NCBI RefSeq assembly: GCF_002155975.1
Contig: NZ_MUMI01000125.1
Span: 1 to 39,959, forward strand
Length of the DNA stretch: 39,959 bases
Direction: 5' to 3'
DNA from: Amycolatopsis kentuckyensis
GTDB lineage: Bacteria > Actinomycetota > Actinomycetes > Mycobacteriales > Pseudonocardiaceae
This document shows positions 8,079 through 16,214 of this stretch, in pieces. The translations under genes and the position numbers were made by a program. The notes below the pieces were generated by a model. That model was given only the letters and a program-made list of their open reading frames with translations. It was not told where the DNA came from and ran no database searches. Every line of letters begins with the position of its first letter. Position 1 is the stretch's first letter.

Positions 8079-8950
8079 TCGACGACGCTGCGCGCGGCCG
8101 GCTCGTCGGCCGCTTCGGCGCGGAACTGGCCGAACCCTGGTGCGATGGCCTCCCGGACCTGGTCGCCCGGCTGACCGCGAAGTGGCGGCTGACCGTCCGC
8201 GAGGCCCGGCCCGGGAACACCGGCCGCACGTTGCTGTGCACCGGCCCCGCCGGTGACCTGCAGGTTCTGAAGCTCACCCCGGACCCCGAGGTCGCCCGGC
8301 TCGAGTTCGCCGGGCTGCGTGCCTGGCGCGGCTGCACCCGGGCGGTGCAGGTGCTGGACACCGACCTCGGCGCCGGGGCGATCCTTCTCGAAGGCCTCGT
8401 GCCCGGCACCGAACTGCGCGGCCGGCCGGTCCCGTGGCCGGAGATCGGCGCGCTGCTCACCGAACTGCACGCGGTCGCCCCGCCGCCCGGCCTGCCACCG
8501 CTGACCGACCGCGTGACCTTCATGTTCGACATCACCGAACGCACCGTCCCGGGCTCAGCGGCCGAAGCGAACCTGACCCCCGGACTCCTGGCGCGGGCCC
8601 GGAGCCGGGCACTCGCCCTCGCCGAAGACGGACCGGTCGCGGTCGTGCACGGCGATCTGCACCCCGGCAACGTCCTGGACGCCGGCCCCCGCCGCGGCGT
8701 GGTCGCCATCGACCCGCGGCCGAGCGCCGGCGACCCGGCCTTCGACCTCGCCGACTGGCTCTACCTGCCGTTGGCCGCCGGCGGCACCCTCGACGAGGGC
8801 CTCGAGGCGCTCCGGCCGCACCTGCCCGGCCTCGATGCCGGCCGCGCCCGCGCGTGGTGCGCCGCGCTGGCTCCGCTGGCCGCCCACCCGCCACTGCGCC
8901 GTGGTGAGCGCACGCCGTTCACCGATGCCCTGCTGGAGATGGCGCGCTGA
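8063..8950 (+). CDS. Aminoglycoside/streptomycin 6-kinase-like phosphotransferase
   Basis: 295 aa APH-fold kinase of the streptomycin 6-kinase / hydroxyurea-kinase family. Seen: Lys70 in LQVLKL (nucleotide lysine), the catalytic-loop motif HGDLHPGNVL (196-205, catalytic Asp198) and AIDPRPSAGDPAFDLADW (215-232) carrying the metal-binding Asp217. The GTG start at 8063 overlaps the preceding gene by 16 nt and gives a full-length domain; longer in-frame extensions run antisense to family expectation. Family members inactivate streptomycin by 6-phosphorylation, but many genomic copies have no known substrate. Its coupling to the SCO1664-type kinase-like gene argues for a housekeeping role over resistance; that is inference. 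Confidence 0.87.
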   Translation: MAPLLIDDAARGRLVGRFGAELAEPWCDGLPDLVARLTAKWRLTVREARPGNTGRTLLCTGPAGDLQVLKLTPDPEVARLEFAGLRAWRGCTRAVQVLDTDLGAGAILLEGLVPGTELRGRPVPWPEIGALLTELHAVAPPPGLPPLTDRVTFMFDITERTVPGSAAEANLTPGLLARARSRALALAEDGPVAVVHGDLHPGNVLDAGPRRGVVAIDPRPSAGDPAFDLADWLYLPLAAGGTLDEGLEALRPHLPGLDAGRARAWCAALAPLAAHPPLRRGERTPFTDALLEMAR

Positions 8951-9001
8951 CCGGCGTGGCATGACGCTCCCGAGCGTCCGAGCGCACTAGGTTGCCTGGT
9001 C

Positions 9002-9817
9002 GTGCGCCCCCATTCCTATGACGACGTGCTCGCCGGCCCGCGCCGCAAGAAGGTGCCCGAGGTCCCCGCCGAACCCGGTCTCGTGGTCGAGGACGCGGCC
9101 GGCGGCTACTGCGGCGCGGTGGTGAAGATCGAGTACGGCAATGTCGTGCTCGAGGACGCCAAGGGCCGCCACCGCGTGTTCCCGCTCCTTCCCGCCGGGT
9201 TCCTCCTGGAGGGCAAGCCGGTGACGCTGGTGCCGTACCGGGCCCCGGCGAAGGCGGCGGCCCGGCAGGTCTCGGCGTCCGGGTCCGTCCGCGTCGAAGG
9301 CCTGAAGGCCCGCGTCGCCCGCGACTCGCGCATCTGGGTCGAAGGCAAGCACGACGCCGAGCTCGTCGAACGCGTCTGGGGCCACGACCTGCGCGTCGAA
9401 GGCGTCGTCGTCGAAGCCCTCGACGGCGTCGACGTGCTCGCCGACCGGATCGCCGAGTTCGGCACCGGCCCCGGCCGCCGCCTCGGCGTCCTGGTCGACC
9501 ACCTGGTGCCCGGCAGCAAGGAATCCCGGCTCGTCGAGGCCGTCCACGACGCCAACGTGCTGGTCACCGGCCACCCCTACATCGACGTCTGGGAAGCCGT
9601 GCGGCCCGAAGCCGTCGGGATCGAGGCCTGGCCGAAGATCCCGCGGGGGACCGAGTGGAAGCAGGGGATCTGCGACGCGCTCGGCTGGGGGCAACCTTTC
9701 GAAGGCTGGCAGCGTGTGCTGAGCGGGGTGAGCAGTTTCCGCGACCTCGAGACCCCGCTCATCGGGGCCGTGGAACGGCTCATCGACTTCGTCACCGAAC
9801 CGGCGGAAGAGGACTGA
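9002..9817 (+). CDS. DUF3097 family protein (TOPRIM-like C-terminal domain)
   Basis: 271 aa conserved actinobacterial protein. The N-terminal half (about 1-100) contains MRPHSYDDVLAGPRRKKVPE and a beta-rich segment. The C-terminal half resembles a TOPRIM fold: IWVEGKHDAELVERVWG (111-127) supplies the acidic Glu114 and LGVLVDHLVPGSKE (161-174) the Asp166 strand. TOPRIM domains bind Mg2+ and cut or join nucleic acids, but no function is established for this family. GTG 9002 matches the family N-terminus; a TAGGTT box at 8988-8993 suggests a near-leaderless mRNA. Spacing to the kinase upstream is 51 nt. Confidence 0.9.
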   Translation: MRPHSYDDVLAGPRRKKVPEVPAEPGLVVEDAAGGYCGAVVKIEYGNVVLEDAKGRHRVFPLLPAGFLLEGKPVTLVPYRAPAKAAARQVSASGSVRVEGLKARVARDSRIWVEGKHDAELVERVWGHDLRVEGVVVEALDGVDVLADRIAEFGTGPGRRLGVLVDHLVPGSKESRLVEAVHDANVLVTGHPYIDVWEAVRPEAVGIEAWPKIPRGTEWKQGICDALGWGQPFEGWQRVLSGVSSFRDLETPLIGAVERLIDFVTEPAEED

Positions 9818-9862
9818 ATGTCCGTTTTGTCCAAGGTCACGCGAAGGTTACGTCCCGTCACT

Positions 9863-9882
9863 GCGCCGGTGCGAACCGGCGC
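9863..9882 (+). terminator. Short GC hairpin between DUF3097 and NfeD genes
   Basis: Perfect 8-bp stem GCGCCGGT / ACCGGCGC closed by a GCGA (GNRA) loop. No U-tract follows. It lies 45 nt after the DUF3097 stop and 19 nt before the NfeD start, so it may be a weak terminator or a leader structure of the NfeD mRNA. Confidence 0.4.
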
Positions 9883-9901
9883 GATCTGAGAGCATGAAGC
9901 C

Positions 9902-10336
9902 ATGTCCTGGGCACTGGTCTGGTTGATCGTCGCGATCGCCCTGATGATCGCCGAAGTCGTCTCCGGCGACTTCGTGCTGATCATGCTGGGGGTCGCCGCG
10001 CTGTTCGGCGCCGGTGCCGAGGTCCTCAGCGGGAACCTGGTCATCGACGTCGCCGTGTTCGCCGTCGCCTCCGTCGGCATGCTCCTGCTCGTCCGCCCCG
10101 CGCTCAAGCGGCGGTTCCTGTCCGGGCCGACCCACCACACCGGCATCGACGCGCTGATCGGCGCCCGCGCCGTCGTCGTGTCCACAGTGGATGCCGAAGC
10201 CGGCCAGGTGAAACTGGGCGGCGACGTCTGGTCGGCCCGCAGCCTGGGGGAGCACCTGCCGCCCATCGCCCCCGGCACCGCGGTCACGGTCGTCGAGATC
10301 TCCGGCGCCACCGCCGTCGTGTCGGCCGAGCCGTGA
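9902..10336 (+). CDS. NfeD family membrane protein
   Basis: 144 aa. Residues 1-62 form two to three hydrophobic segments (LVWLIVAIALMIAEVVSGDF and following) and residues 85-144 a soluble OB-fold-like domain containing GARAVVVSTVDAEAGQVKLGGDVWSARS. Short NfeD proteins partner SPFH (stomatin/flotillin) proteins and help organise membrane microdomains. Here the gene is followed at once by two SPFH genes: its TGA overlaps the next gene's GTG as GTGA. This is the classic stomatin-operon-partner arrangement. The start at 9902 is the only one that preserves the first membrane segment. Confidence 0.92.
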   Translation: MSWALVWLIVAIALMIAEVVSGDFVLIMLGVAALFGAGAEVLSGNLVIDVAVFAVASVGMLLLVRPALKRRFLSGPTHHTGIDALIGARAVVVSTVDAEAGQVKLGGDVWSARSLGEHLPPIAPGTAVTVVEISGATAVVSAEP

Positions 10337-10821
10337 GCCTCGGACTCGTCATCGTCGGCGAAGGCCACGCCGCGGTGCTCGAACGCGGCGGGAAGTTCCG
10401 CGCCGTCCTCGGCCCCGGCCGCCACGTCGTGCTCCCGTTCGCCGACCGCGTCCGCGCCCGGTTCGACCTCGGTGACCAGATCCTCTCGGCCCCGCCCCGC
10501 CCGGTCGAAGCCGGCGACGGACAGGAGGTCCTCATCGGCTTCGAAGTCGTCTTCGCGGTGACCGACCCGCGCCTGGCCACCTACGAAATCGCCGCCCCGG
10601 GACTCGCGATCGAGCAGCTGACCCGCACCGCGCTGCGGCAGGAAGCCGGCCTGACCACCGCCGAGCGCGCCGTCACCGCGCCCGGGGACCTGCACCGTAC
10701 AGTGTGGACGGTCCTGCACGACACCACCGGCCGCTGGGGCATCACCACCAAGGAACTGCAGCTCGCGGTGAGCCCGCCCACCGCACCCGGAACGCCGTCA
10801 ACCGCGCAAGAATGGTACTAG
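10333..10821 (+). CDS. Short SPFH/Band-7 domain protein
   Basis: 162 aa. From residue 3 the protein reads LGLVIVGEGHAAVLERGGKFRAVL, then GPGRHVVLPFADRVRARFDL, then TDPRLATYEIAAPGLAIEQLTRTALRQEAGLTTAE, the order of the SPFH core of stomatin-like proteins. Unlike the next gene it lacks a convincing N-terminal membrane anchor and the whole C-terminal coiled-coil and tail. The GTG start overlaps the NfeD stop (GTGA), so expression is translationally coupled. It could be a duplicated and trimmed paralogue or a regulatory subunit that caps SPFH oligomers; both are inference. Confidence 0.85.
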   Translation: MSLGLVIVGEGHAAVLERGGKFRAVLGPGRHVVLPFADRVRARFDLGDQILSAPPRPVEAGDGQEVLIGFEVVFAVTDPRLATYEIAAPGLAIEQLTRTALRQEAGLTTAERAVTAPGDLHRTVWTVLHDTTGRWGITTKELQLAVSPPTAPGTPSTAQEWY

Positions 10822-10837
10822 GTAAGGGGAAATTCTC

Positions 10838-12262
10838 TTGACCGGATTTGTGATCGGCCTGGTCATAGCCTTGGCCTTGCTGGTGATCATCACGATCGCC
10901 AAGGCGGTCATGGTGGTGCCGCAGGCACAGTCGGCCGTGATCGAGCGGCTCGGCCGGTTCCGCACGGTCGCCTCGCCCGGCCTCAACATCCTCGTGCCGT
11001 TCCTGGACAAGGTGCGCGCCCGGATCGACCTGCGCGAGCAGGTCGTCTCGTTCCCGCCGCAGCCGGTGATCACCGAAGACAACCTGACGGTCTCGATCGA
11101 CACCGTCGTGTACTTCCAGGTCACCGACTCGCGCGCGGCGGTGTACGAGATCTCCAACTACATCGTCGGTGTCGAGCAGCTGACCACCACCACGCTGCGC
11201 AACGTGGTCGGTGGCATGAGCCTCGAGCAGACCCTGACCTCCCGCGACTCCATCAACACCCAGCTGCGCGGCGTGCTGGACGAGGCGACCGGCCGGTGGG
11301 GCATCCGCGTGAGCCGGGTCGAGCTGAAGGCGATCGACCCGCCGCCCTCCATCCAGGACTCGATGGAGAAGCAGATGCGCGCCGACCGCGAAAAGCGCGC
11401 CATGATCCTCACCGCGGAAGGTCAGCGGGAGTCGGCGATCAAGACCGCGGAAGGCCAGAAGCAGAGCCAGATCCTCTCCGCCGAAGGTGCCCGCCAGGCG
11501 ACCATCCTCGCCGCCGAGGCCGAGCGCCAGTCCCGCATCCTGCGGGCCCAGGGTGAGCGGGCCGCGCGTTACCTGCAGGCGCAGGGCCAGGCCAAGGCGA
11601 TCGAGAAGGTGTTCGCCGCGATCAAGGCCGGCCGCCCGACCCCGGAGGTGCTGGCCTACCAGTACCTGCAGACGCTGCCGCAGATGGCGCAGGGCGACGC
11701 GAACAAGGTCTGGATGATCCCCAGCGACTACGGCAAGGCCCTCGAAGGCTTCGCCCGCGCGCTCGGCGCCCCCGGCGACGACGGCGTGTTCCGGTACGAG
11801 CCGCCGAAGGACGACGACGTCCCGGCCAAGCCCGACCTCGAGGACGAAGAGGTCTCCAGCTGGTTCGAGACCAAGAGCGACCCGAAGGTCGCCGAGGCCG
11901 TCGCGGCCGCGGAAGCCGTGGCGCGCAAGGAGGTCCCGGCGATCGGGGCGCCCTCGTCGCCGCCCGCGCGCCCGTCGATCCCGCGCCCGGCCCAGCAGCA
12001 GCCCGAACCGGAGGCCGACGAGGACCGCGGCACCGAGGCCGTGCCTCCGCCGCAGCAGCCGTCGACGCCGAAGGGTGGCCAGCCCGCGCTGCCGCAGCCG
12101 CAGGCCCCGGCCGGCCCGCCGCCGGGTGGCCAGTACCAGGGCCAGCCGCCGCAGGCCCCGCCCCCGGGCCAGTACGGCGGCCCGCAGCAGCAGAACCCGG
12201 GCACCGGCCCGTTCCCGCAGCAGCCGCCGTTCGGTGGCCCGCAGGGCGGCCCGCGCCGCTGA
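10838..12262 (+). CDS. SPFH domain (stomatin/prohibitin-like) protein with Pro/Gln-rich tail
   Basis: 474 aa. One N-terminal membrane segment (about 2-24, GFVIGLVIALALLVIITIA), an SPFH domain (about 30-190), an Ala/Glu/Gln-rich helical region with repeated AEGQR/AEGQK/AEGAR units (about 185-270) and a long low-complexity Pro/Gln/Gly tail (about 365-474). SPFH proteins oligomerise into membrane rings and recruit NfeD and proteases. The TTG start at 10838 is supported by the ribosome-binding site AAGGGGA about 8 nt upstream and by the hydrophobic segment beginning at once. It follows the short SPFH gene by 16 nt and ends 9 nt before a strong hairpin. The tail is longer than in ordinary stomatins. 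Confidence 0.92.
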   Translation: MTGFVIGLVIALALLVIITIAKAVMVVPQAQSAVIERLGRFRTVASPGLNILVPFLDKVRARIDLREQVVSFPPQPVITEDNLTVSIDTVVYFQVTDSRAAVYEISNYIVGVEQLTTTTLRNVVGGMSLEQTLTSRDSINTQLRGVLDEATGRWGIRVSRVELKAIDPPPSIQDSMEKQMRADREKRAMILTAEGQRESAIKTAEGQKQSQILSAEGARQATILAAEAERQSRILRAQGERAARYLQAQGQAKAIEKVFAAIKAGRPTPEVLAYQYLQTLPQMAQGDANKVWMIPSDYGKALEGFARALGAPGDDGVFRYEPPKDDDVPAKPDLEDEEVSSWFETKSDPKVAEAVAAAEAVARKEVPAIGAPSSPPARPSIPRPAQQQPEPEADEDRGTEAVPPPQQPSTPKGGQPALPQPQAPAGPPPGGQYQGQPPQAPPPGQYGGPQQQNPGTGPFPQQPPFGGPQGGPRR

Positions 12263-12271
12263 CGTTCGCGT

Positions 12272-12313
12272 GACGAGGGGCCTCCCACCGGCTGCGGTGG
12301 GAGGCCCCTCGTC
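12272..12313. terminator. Strong bidirectional hairpin between convergent SPFH and MFS genes
   Basis: Perfect 19-bp stem, 12272-12290 paired with 12295-12313, with a GCTG loop. It starts 9 nt after the SPFH stop and lies 5 nt beyond the end of the convergent transporter gene. There is no U-tract, as is usual in high-GC actinobacteria. It probably ends transcription in both directions. Confidence 0.85.
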
Positions 12314-12318
12314 GGTTG

Positions 12319-13653
12319 TCAGCGCTGATAGACGCTCACGTCGTCGATGTCCGCTTTGGACCGGTCCTTCAGCGCGATCACGCACGCGACGGTGACCACC
12401 GCGGACAGGATGATGTAGCCGGAGATCGCGTACGGGGTGCCGGTCGTGTGCAGCAGCCACGTCGCCAGCAGCGGCGCCGGCCCGCCGGCGAACACCGACG
12501 CCAGCTGGTAGCCCAGTCCCGCGCCGCCGTAGCGCAGGTGCGTCGGGAAGCTCTCGCCGATCAGCGCCGCCTGCGGGCCGTACTGCAGCGCGTGCGGGAC
12601 GAACGACACGACGACCGCGACGAACACCAGCGCGTGGCTGCCGTGCGCGAGGATCGTGAAGTACGGGAACGCGATCAGCGCGGTCAGCACCGACCCGCAC
12701 AGGTACACCCGCTTGCGGCCGAAGGTGTCCGACAGTGCGGAGAACAGCGGGATCAGCGCCAGCTCGCACGCCGCCCCGACGAGGACCGCGTTGAGCACGA
12801 AGGTCTTGCCGAACTCGTGCCGCGACACGACGTAGATCAGCACGTAGCTGGTGAACAGGTAGAACGGCATCTGCTCGCTGAACCGGACCCCGGCCGAGAG
12901 CAGGATCTCCCGCCAGTGGTGCCGGATCGCGTCGAGCACCGGCGTGCGCGCGGTCTGCCGGTTCTCGACGAGCTTGGCGAACATCGGTGTCTCGAGGATC
13001 TTCAGCCGGATCACCAGGCCGACCGCGACGAGCGCCAGGCTGAGCAGGAACGGGATCCGCCAGCCCCACGAGTCGAACGCCTCGGGGGAGAGCGTCGCCG
13101 ACAGCAGCGTCATCCCGCCGGTGCCCAGCACCAGCCCGACCGGGACGCCGATCTGCGCGAAACTGCCGAGCAGCCCGCGTTTGCGCTGGTCGCCCCACTC
13201 CATGGCGAGCAGCACCGAGCCGCTCCACTCACCGCCGATGGCGATGCCCTGCACCAGCCGCAGCAGCACGAGGATCAGCGGCGCGGCGATGCCGATCGCC
13301 GACGTCCCGGGCAGCATCCCGACGACGCCGGAGGAGATGCCCATCAGCAGCAGCGTGACGATCAGCGTCGCCTTCCGCCCGATCCGATCGCCCCAGTGCC
13401 CGAAGATGGCCGCCCCGACCGGCCGCGCGGCGAACCCGACCGCGTAGGTGGCGAACGACTGCATGGCACCGGCGTAGGCGCTCGACGCGGGGAAGAACAG
13501 GTGCGGGAAGACCAAGGCCGCCGCGGTGTTGTAGAGGAAGAAGTCGTACCACTCGATGGTCGTGCCGACCGCGCTCGCCAGCGCTGCCCGCCGTACCTGC
13601 ACTCTGCTGTCCGCCGCCACCTTGTGAGTGACGCCGTTGTCTCCCAGAACCAT
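12319..13653 (-). CDS. MHS-type MFS transporter (metabolite:H+ symporter)
   Basis: 444 aa, about twelve membrane segments. The N-terminal GTTIEWYDFFLYNTAAALVF and the loop GHWGDRIGRKATLI are hallmarks of the metabolite:H+ symporter branch (ProP/KgtP/ShiA), which import compatible solutes or carboxylates using the proton gradient; GEWSGSVLLAMEW is the family's TM5 region. The substrate is not inferable. ATG 13653 was chosen over a longer frame reaching 13788 because GGAGGTG lies 7 nt upstream (complement of 13661-13667) and the N-terminus then matches the family. A perfect inverted repeat lies 24 nt upstream. It converges on the SPFH operon across a shared hairpin. Confidence 0.92.
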   Translation of the reverse strand: MVLGDNGVTHKVAADSRVQVRRAALASAVGTTIEWYDFFLYNTAAALVFPHLFFPASSAYAGAMQSFATYAVGFAARPVGAAIFGHWGDRIGRKATLIVTLLLMGISSGVVGMLPGTSAIGIAAPLILVLLRLVQGIAIGGEWSGSVLLAMEWGDQRKRGLLGSFAQIGVPVGLVLGTGGMTLLSATLSPEAFDSWGWRIPFLLSLALVAVGLVIRLKILETPMFAKLVENRQTARTPVLDAIRHHWREILLSAGVRFSEQMPFYLFTSYVLIYVVSRHEFGKTFVLNAVLVGAACELALIPLFSALSDTFGRKRVYLCGSVLTALIAFPYFTILAHGSHALVFVAVVVSFVPHALQYGPQAALIGESFPTHLRYGGAGLGYQLASVFAGGPAPLLATWLLHTTGTPYAISGYIILSAVVTVACVIALKDRSKADIDDVSVYQR

Positions 13654-13677
13654 CTCGCAACACCTCCGGTGACCGAT

Positions 13678-13695
13678 GTCACACAACAGTGTGAC
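13678..13695. promoter_or_regulatory. Palindrome upstream of the MFS transporter
   Basis: GTCACAC-AACA-GTGTGAC, perfect 7-bp arms, centred about 33 nt upstream of the transporter start. Its position fits an operator overlapping the promoter or leader. The cognate regulator is not evident; the rest of 13696-13922 shows no supported gene. Confidence 0.5.
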
Positions 13696-13922
13696 GCCCG
13701 TGGACGATTTCGGCGATCGATGACCCGTTTCTCGTCCAGTCGGTGACCGGGTACCGGAAAAATCGGGCGGGCCGCGAGCTGCCCGCACTGTCGGAGCCCA
13801 GGATCAAGCCGCCGAATGGCTGCTGTCGACCGGCCCGGCTGAGCCCGTCCGGGAGGCGGAGGCGCGGCGCCCGTCCCGAAGAGCCCAAAGGTCGAGCGGA
13901 TACAGCCGCGTCGGGGCCGACC

Positions 13923-13971
13923 AAACTTGCCGATTGGGCAAGTTTGCAGATTCGGCAAAGTTCTGTACGGT
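13923..13971 (+). promoter_or_regulatory. Promoter/operator of the TetR-monooxygenase operon
   Basis: A perfect inverted repeat AAACTTGCC-GATTG-GGCAAGTTT (13923-13945) is followed by a related half-site GGCAAAGTT (13954-13962). A TACGGT -10 box (13966-13971) with TTTGCA 17 nt upstream places the start of transcription at or next to ATG 13978. The operator therefore overlaps the -35 region, as expected for TetR autorepression. Confidence 0.65.
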
Positions 13972-13977
13972 GGGTTC

Positions 13978-14601
13978 ATGGACACCGACCGCGCCGGCCT
14001 TCGTGAGCGCAAGAAGCGGGAAACGCGCATCGCGCTGAGCTGGGCGGCGATCCGGCTGACCGTCGAACGCGGCTTCGACAACGTCCGGATCGAAGACATC
14101 GCCGCCGAAGCCGGGGTGTCCACCCGGACCTTCAGCAACTACTTCGGCAGCAAGGGCGAAGCCATCGTCGCCCGGCACCACGACCGGGCGCGTGCCATCG
14201 CCGCCGCCTTGCGGGAACGGCCGGCCGGGGAACCGATCTGGGACGCCCTCACCCGCGCCGCGCTCGAGGGGTTCGCGCTCGGCGAGCCCGTCCCCAGCGG
14301 GCAGGCCGCCGACCGGAGCTGGGTTGAAGGGCTGCGGCTGATGGTCGCCGAGCCGGCCCTGCAGGGTGAGTTCCAGAAGGCCGGCGCGGCCGCCGAAGCC
14401 GAGTTCGCGCTCGCCGTCGCCGAACGCACCGGCACCGATGTCACCCGGGACGTCTACCCGCGGCTCGTCGCGGGCGTCGTCGGTGCCGCCCTCAACGTCG
14501 TCACCCAGCAGTGGCTGGTCGCCGATCCGCGGCCGTCCCTCGAAGACGTGCTGCGGGACGTCTTCGGCCGGCTCGCCGCCGGCCTGCCCGAACCCCGCTA
14601 G
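13978..14601 (+). CDS. TetR/AcrR family transcriptional regulator
   Basis: 207 aa. The N-terminal helix-turn-helix spans about 10-58 (IALSWAAIRLTVERGF, then IAAEAGVSTRTFSNYF); the C-terminal ligand-binding part is unassigned. ATG 13978 was chosen over an in-frame upstream ATG (13927), which would place the operator inside the coding region; a TACGGT box six nt upstream predicts a leaderless mRNA. The gene is 63 nt upstream of the FAD monooxygenase on the same strand, so it probably represses itself and that enzyme, with the enzyme's substrate or product as inducer (inference). Confidence 0.92.
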   Translation: MDTDRAGLRERKKRETRIALSWAAIRLTVERGFDNVRIEDIAAEAGVSTRTFSNYFGSKGEAIVARHHDRARAIAAALRERPAGEPIWDALTRAALEGFALGEPVPSGQAADRSWVEGLRLMVAEPALQGEFQKAGAAAEAEFALAVAERTGTDVTRDVYPRLVAGVVGAALNVVTQQWLVADPRPSLEDVLRDVFGRLAAGLPEPR

Positions 14602-14664
14602 ACCGCTGCATCCGAAGGAGCGCCCGCCCGCCGGGCTGCTTCGCCATGCCCAAAAGGAGTTCTG

Positions 14665-16188
14665 ATGGAAGACGTCGTCATCGCCGGAGCCGGCCCCAAC
14701 GGCCTCATGCTCGCCTGCGAGCTCGCCCTCGCCGGCGTCCGGCCGCTGGTCCTGGAACGGCTGCCCGAACCGACCACCGAGAACCGCGCCAACGGCCTCG
14801 TCGGCCAGGTCGTCCGCCTCCTCGACCGGCGCGGCCTGCACCAGCGGCTCGCCGGCCCGATCGCGCCGCCCGTGCCGGCGTTCGTCTTCGGTGGGCTGCG
14901 CCTGGACCTCACCCTCGCCGAACGCAATTCGCTGAACATCCTCGGCGTGCCGCAGCGGCGCGTCGAGGCGATGCTCGGCGAACGCGCCGCCGAACTCGGC
15001 ATCGAGGTCCGCCGCGGCCACGAGCTCACCGGCCTCACCCAGGACGCCGACGCGGTCACCCTCGACGTCGCCGGACCCGATGGCCCGTACCGGCTCGGCA
15101 CCCGGTACCTCGTCGGTGCCGACGGCGGCCGCAGCGTCACCCGCAAGCTCGCCGGCATCGGCTTCCCGGGCGTCACCGAGGACCGCACCCTGTCCTTCAC
15201 CGCGAACACCACCGTGCCCGCGGAATTCGCCGACGGGGAATCGGGTGGCCTGCGGGTACCGGGCCACGGCGTCATCCCGCCGTTCTTCCACTACCGCACC
15301 GAGGTCGGCCTGTTCGTGTTCGCGCCGTTCCCGGCCGGCCCGCTGATCAGCACCATGGAATGGGCCGACGGCCCGGAGTCCGAAGACGAGCCGCCGATGA
15401 CCCTCGACGAGCTGCGCGCGAGCGTCCGGCGCGTCCTCGGCTTCGACCTTCCCCTCGGTGAGCCCGAAGGCGACGGGCCGCACCTGCTGCGGCGGCTGCG
15501 CGGGCGCAACACGAGGCTGGCCGAGAAGTTCCGCGAAGGGCGTGTCCTCCTGGTCGGCGACGCCGCGCACGTCCACTCCGCGATCGGCGGTCCCGGGCTC
15601 AACCTCGGGCTCCAGGACGCCGTCGGCCTCGGCTGGAAGCTCGCCGCCACCGTGGGCGGCCGGGCGCCGTCCGGTCTGCTCGACACCTACGAGAGCGAAC
15701 GCCGGCCGGTCGCCGAGCGCGTCGTCATGCACACCCAGGCCCAGTCCGCGCTGATCAGCCCGGGCCGCGACGTCACCGCGCTGCGCGAGCTGTTCGGCGA
15801 GCTGCTGCGGCTGCCGGGCACGGTGCAGCACGTCGCCGACCTGATGTCCGGCGCCGACGTCCGGTACGAGACGGGCACCGACCACCCGCTCGACGGCCGC
15901 TGGGCTCCCGATCTCGTACTGGCCGACGGCACCCGGCTCGCCGACCTGACCACCACGGCCCGGCCGCTGCTGCTGGACTTCACCGGCTCGCTCGGTGACG
16001 AGCTGCACGGCTGGGCCGACCGGGTCGACCTCGTCCAGGGCCACGCGGAAGGCGAGGCGACCGCGCTGCTCATCCGGCCCGACGGGTACGTCGCCTGGGC
16101 GAGCAGTGCGGCGGAGCCGGACGACACGGAACGCAAGACCCTGCGGGCGGCCCTCGAACGGTGGTTCGGCGACCCGCTTGACGCGTAG
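14665..16188 (+). CDS. FAD-dependent aromatic monooxygenase (PheA/TfdB, group A)
   Basis: 507 aa single-component flavoprotein hydroxylase. Seen: Rossmann motif GAGPNG (7-12), the DG motif VGADGGRSVTRKLAGIGFPG and the GD motif GRVLLVGDAAHVHSAIGGPGLNLGLQDAVGLGWKL. A C-terminal thioredoxin-like domain (about 400-507) ends in RPDGYVAWASS. This architecture is shared with polyketide-tailoring hydroxylases and rifampicin monooxygenase; the substrate cannot be assigned. AAAAGGAG lies 5 nt before ATG 14665. It follows a TetR gene and its TAG stop sits inside the promoter of the VOC-ArsR operon. Confidence 0.92.
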   Translation: MEDVVIAGAGPNGLMLACELALAGVRPLVLERLPEPTTENRANGLVGQVVRLLDRRGLHQRLAGPIAPPVPAFVFGGLRLDLTLAERNSLNILGVPQRRVEAMLGERAAELGIEVRRGHELTGLTQDADAVTLDVAGPDGPYRLGTRYLVGADGGRSVTRKLAGIGFPGVTEDRTLSFTANTTVPAEFADGESGGLRVPGHGVIPPFFHYRTEVGLFVFAPFPAGPLISTMEWADGPESEDEPPMTLDELRASVRRVLGFDLPLGEPEGDGPHLLRRLRGRNTRLAEKFREGRVLLVGDAAHVHSAIGGPGLNLGLQDAVGLGWKLAATVGGRAPSGLLDTYESERRPVAERVVMHTQAQSALISPGRDVTALRELFGELLRLPGTVQHVADLMSGADVRYETGTDHPLDGRWAPDLVLADGTRLADLTTTARPLLLDFTGSLGDELHGWADRVDLVQGHAEGEATALLIRPDGYVAWASSAAEPDDTERKTLRAALERWFGDPLDA

Positions 16189-16207
16189 GAGATCTCCTAC
16201 GTATTGT
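16179..16207 (+). promoter_or_regulatory. Promoter with embedded 18-bp palindrome for the VOC-ArsR-SRPBCC operon
   Basis: TTGACG (16179-16184), 17 nt, TATTGT (16202-16207), then 7 nt to ATG 16215. The spacer is almost entirely the perfect palindrome CGTAGGAGATCTCCTACG (16184-16201). A protein bound there would block RNA polymerase, so this is a strong candidate operator for the ArsR protein encoded two genes downstream. Confidence 0.75.
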
Positions 16208-16214
16208 CGGCGGC

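Noticed and set aside
12316..13746. 476-codon plus-strand frame opposite the MFS transporter
   Set aside because: Antisense to an obvious twelve-segment transporter; charged low-complexity product.
13743..14006. 87-codon plus-strand frame in the MFS-TetR gap
   Set aside because: Overlaps the TetR operator and start, lacks a ribosome site and has no recognisable motif.
14665..16188. Specific naming as rifampicin monooxygenase
   Set aside because: Overall architecture matches, but many aromatic polyketide hydroxylases share it, and no residue seen is diagnostic.
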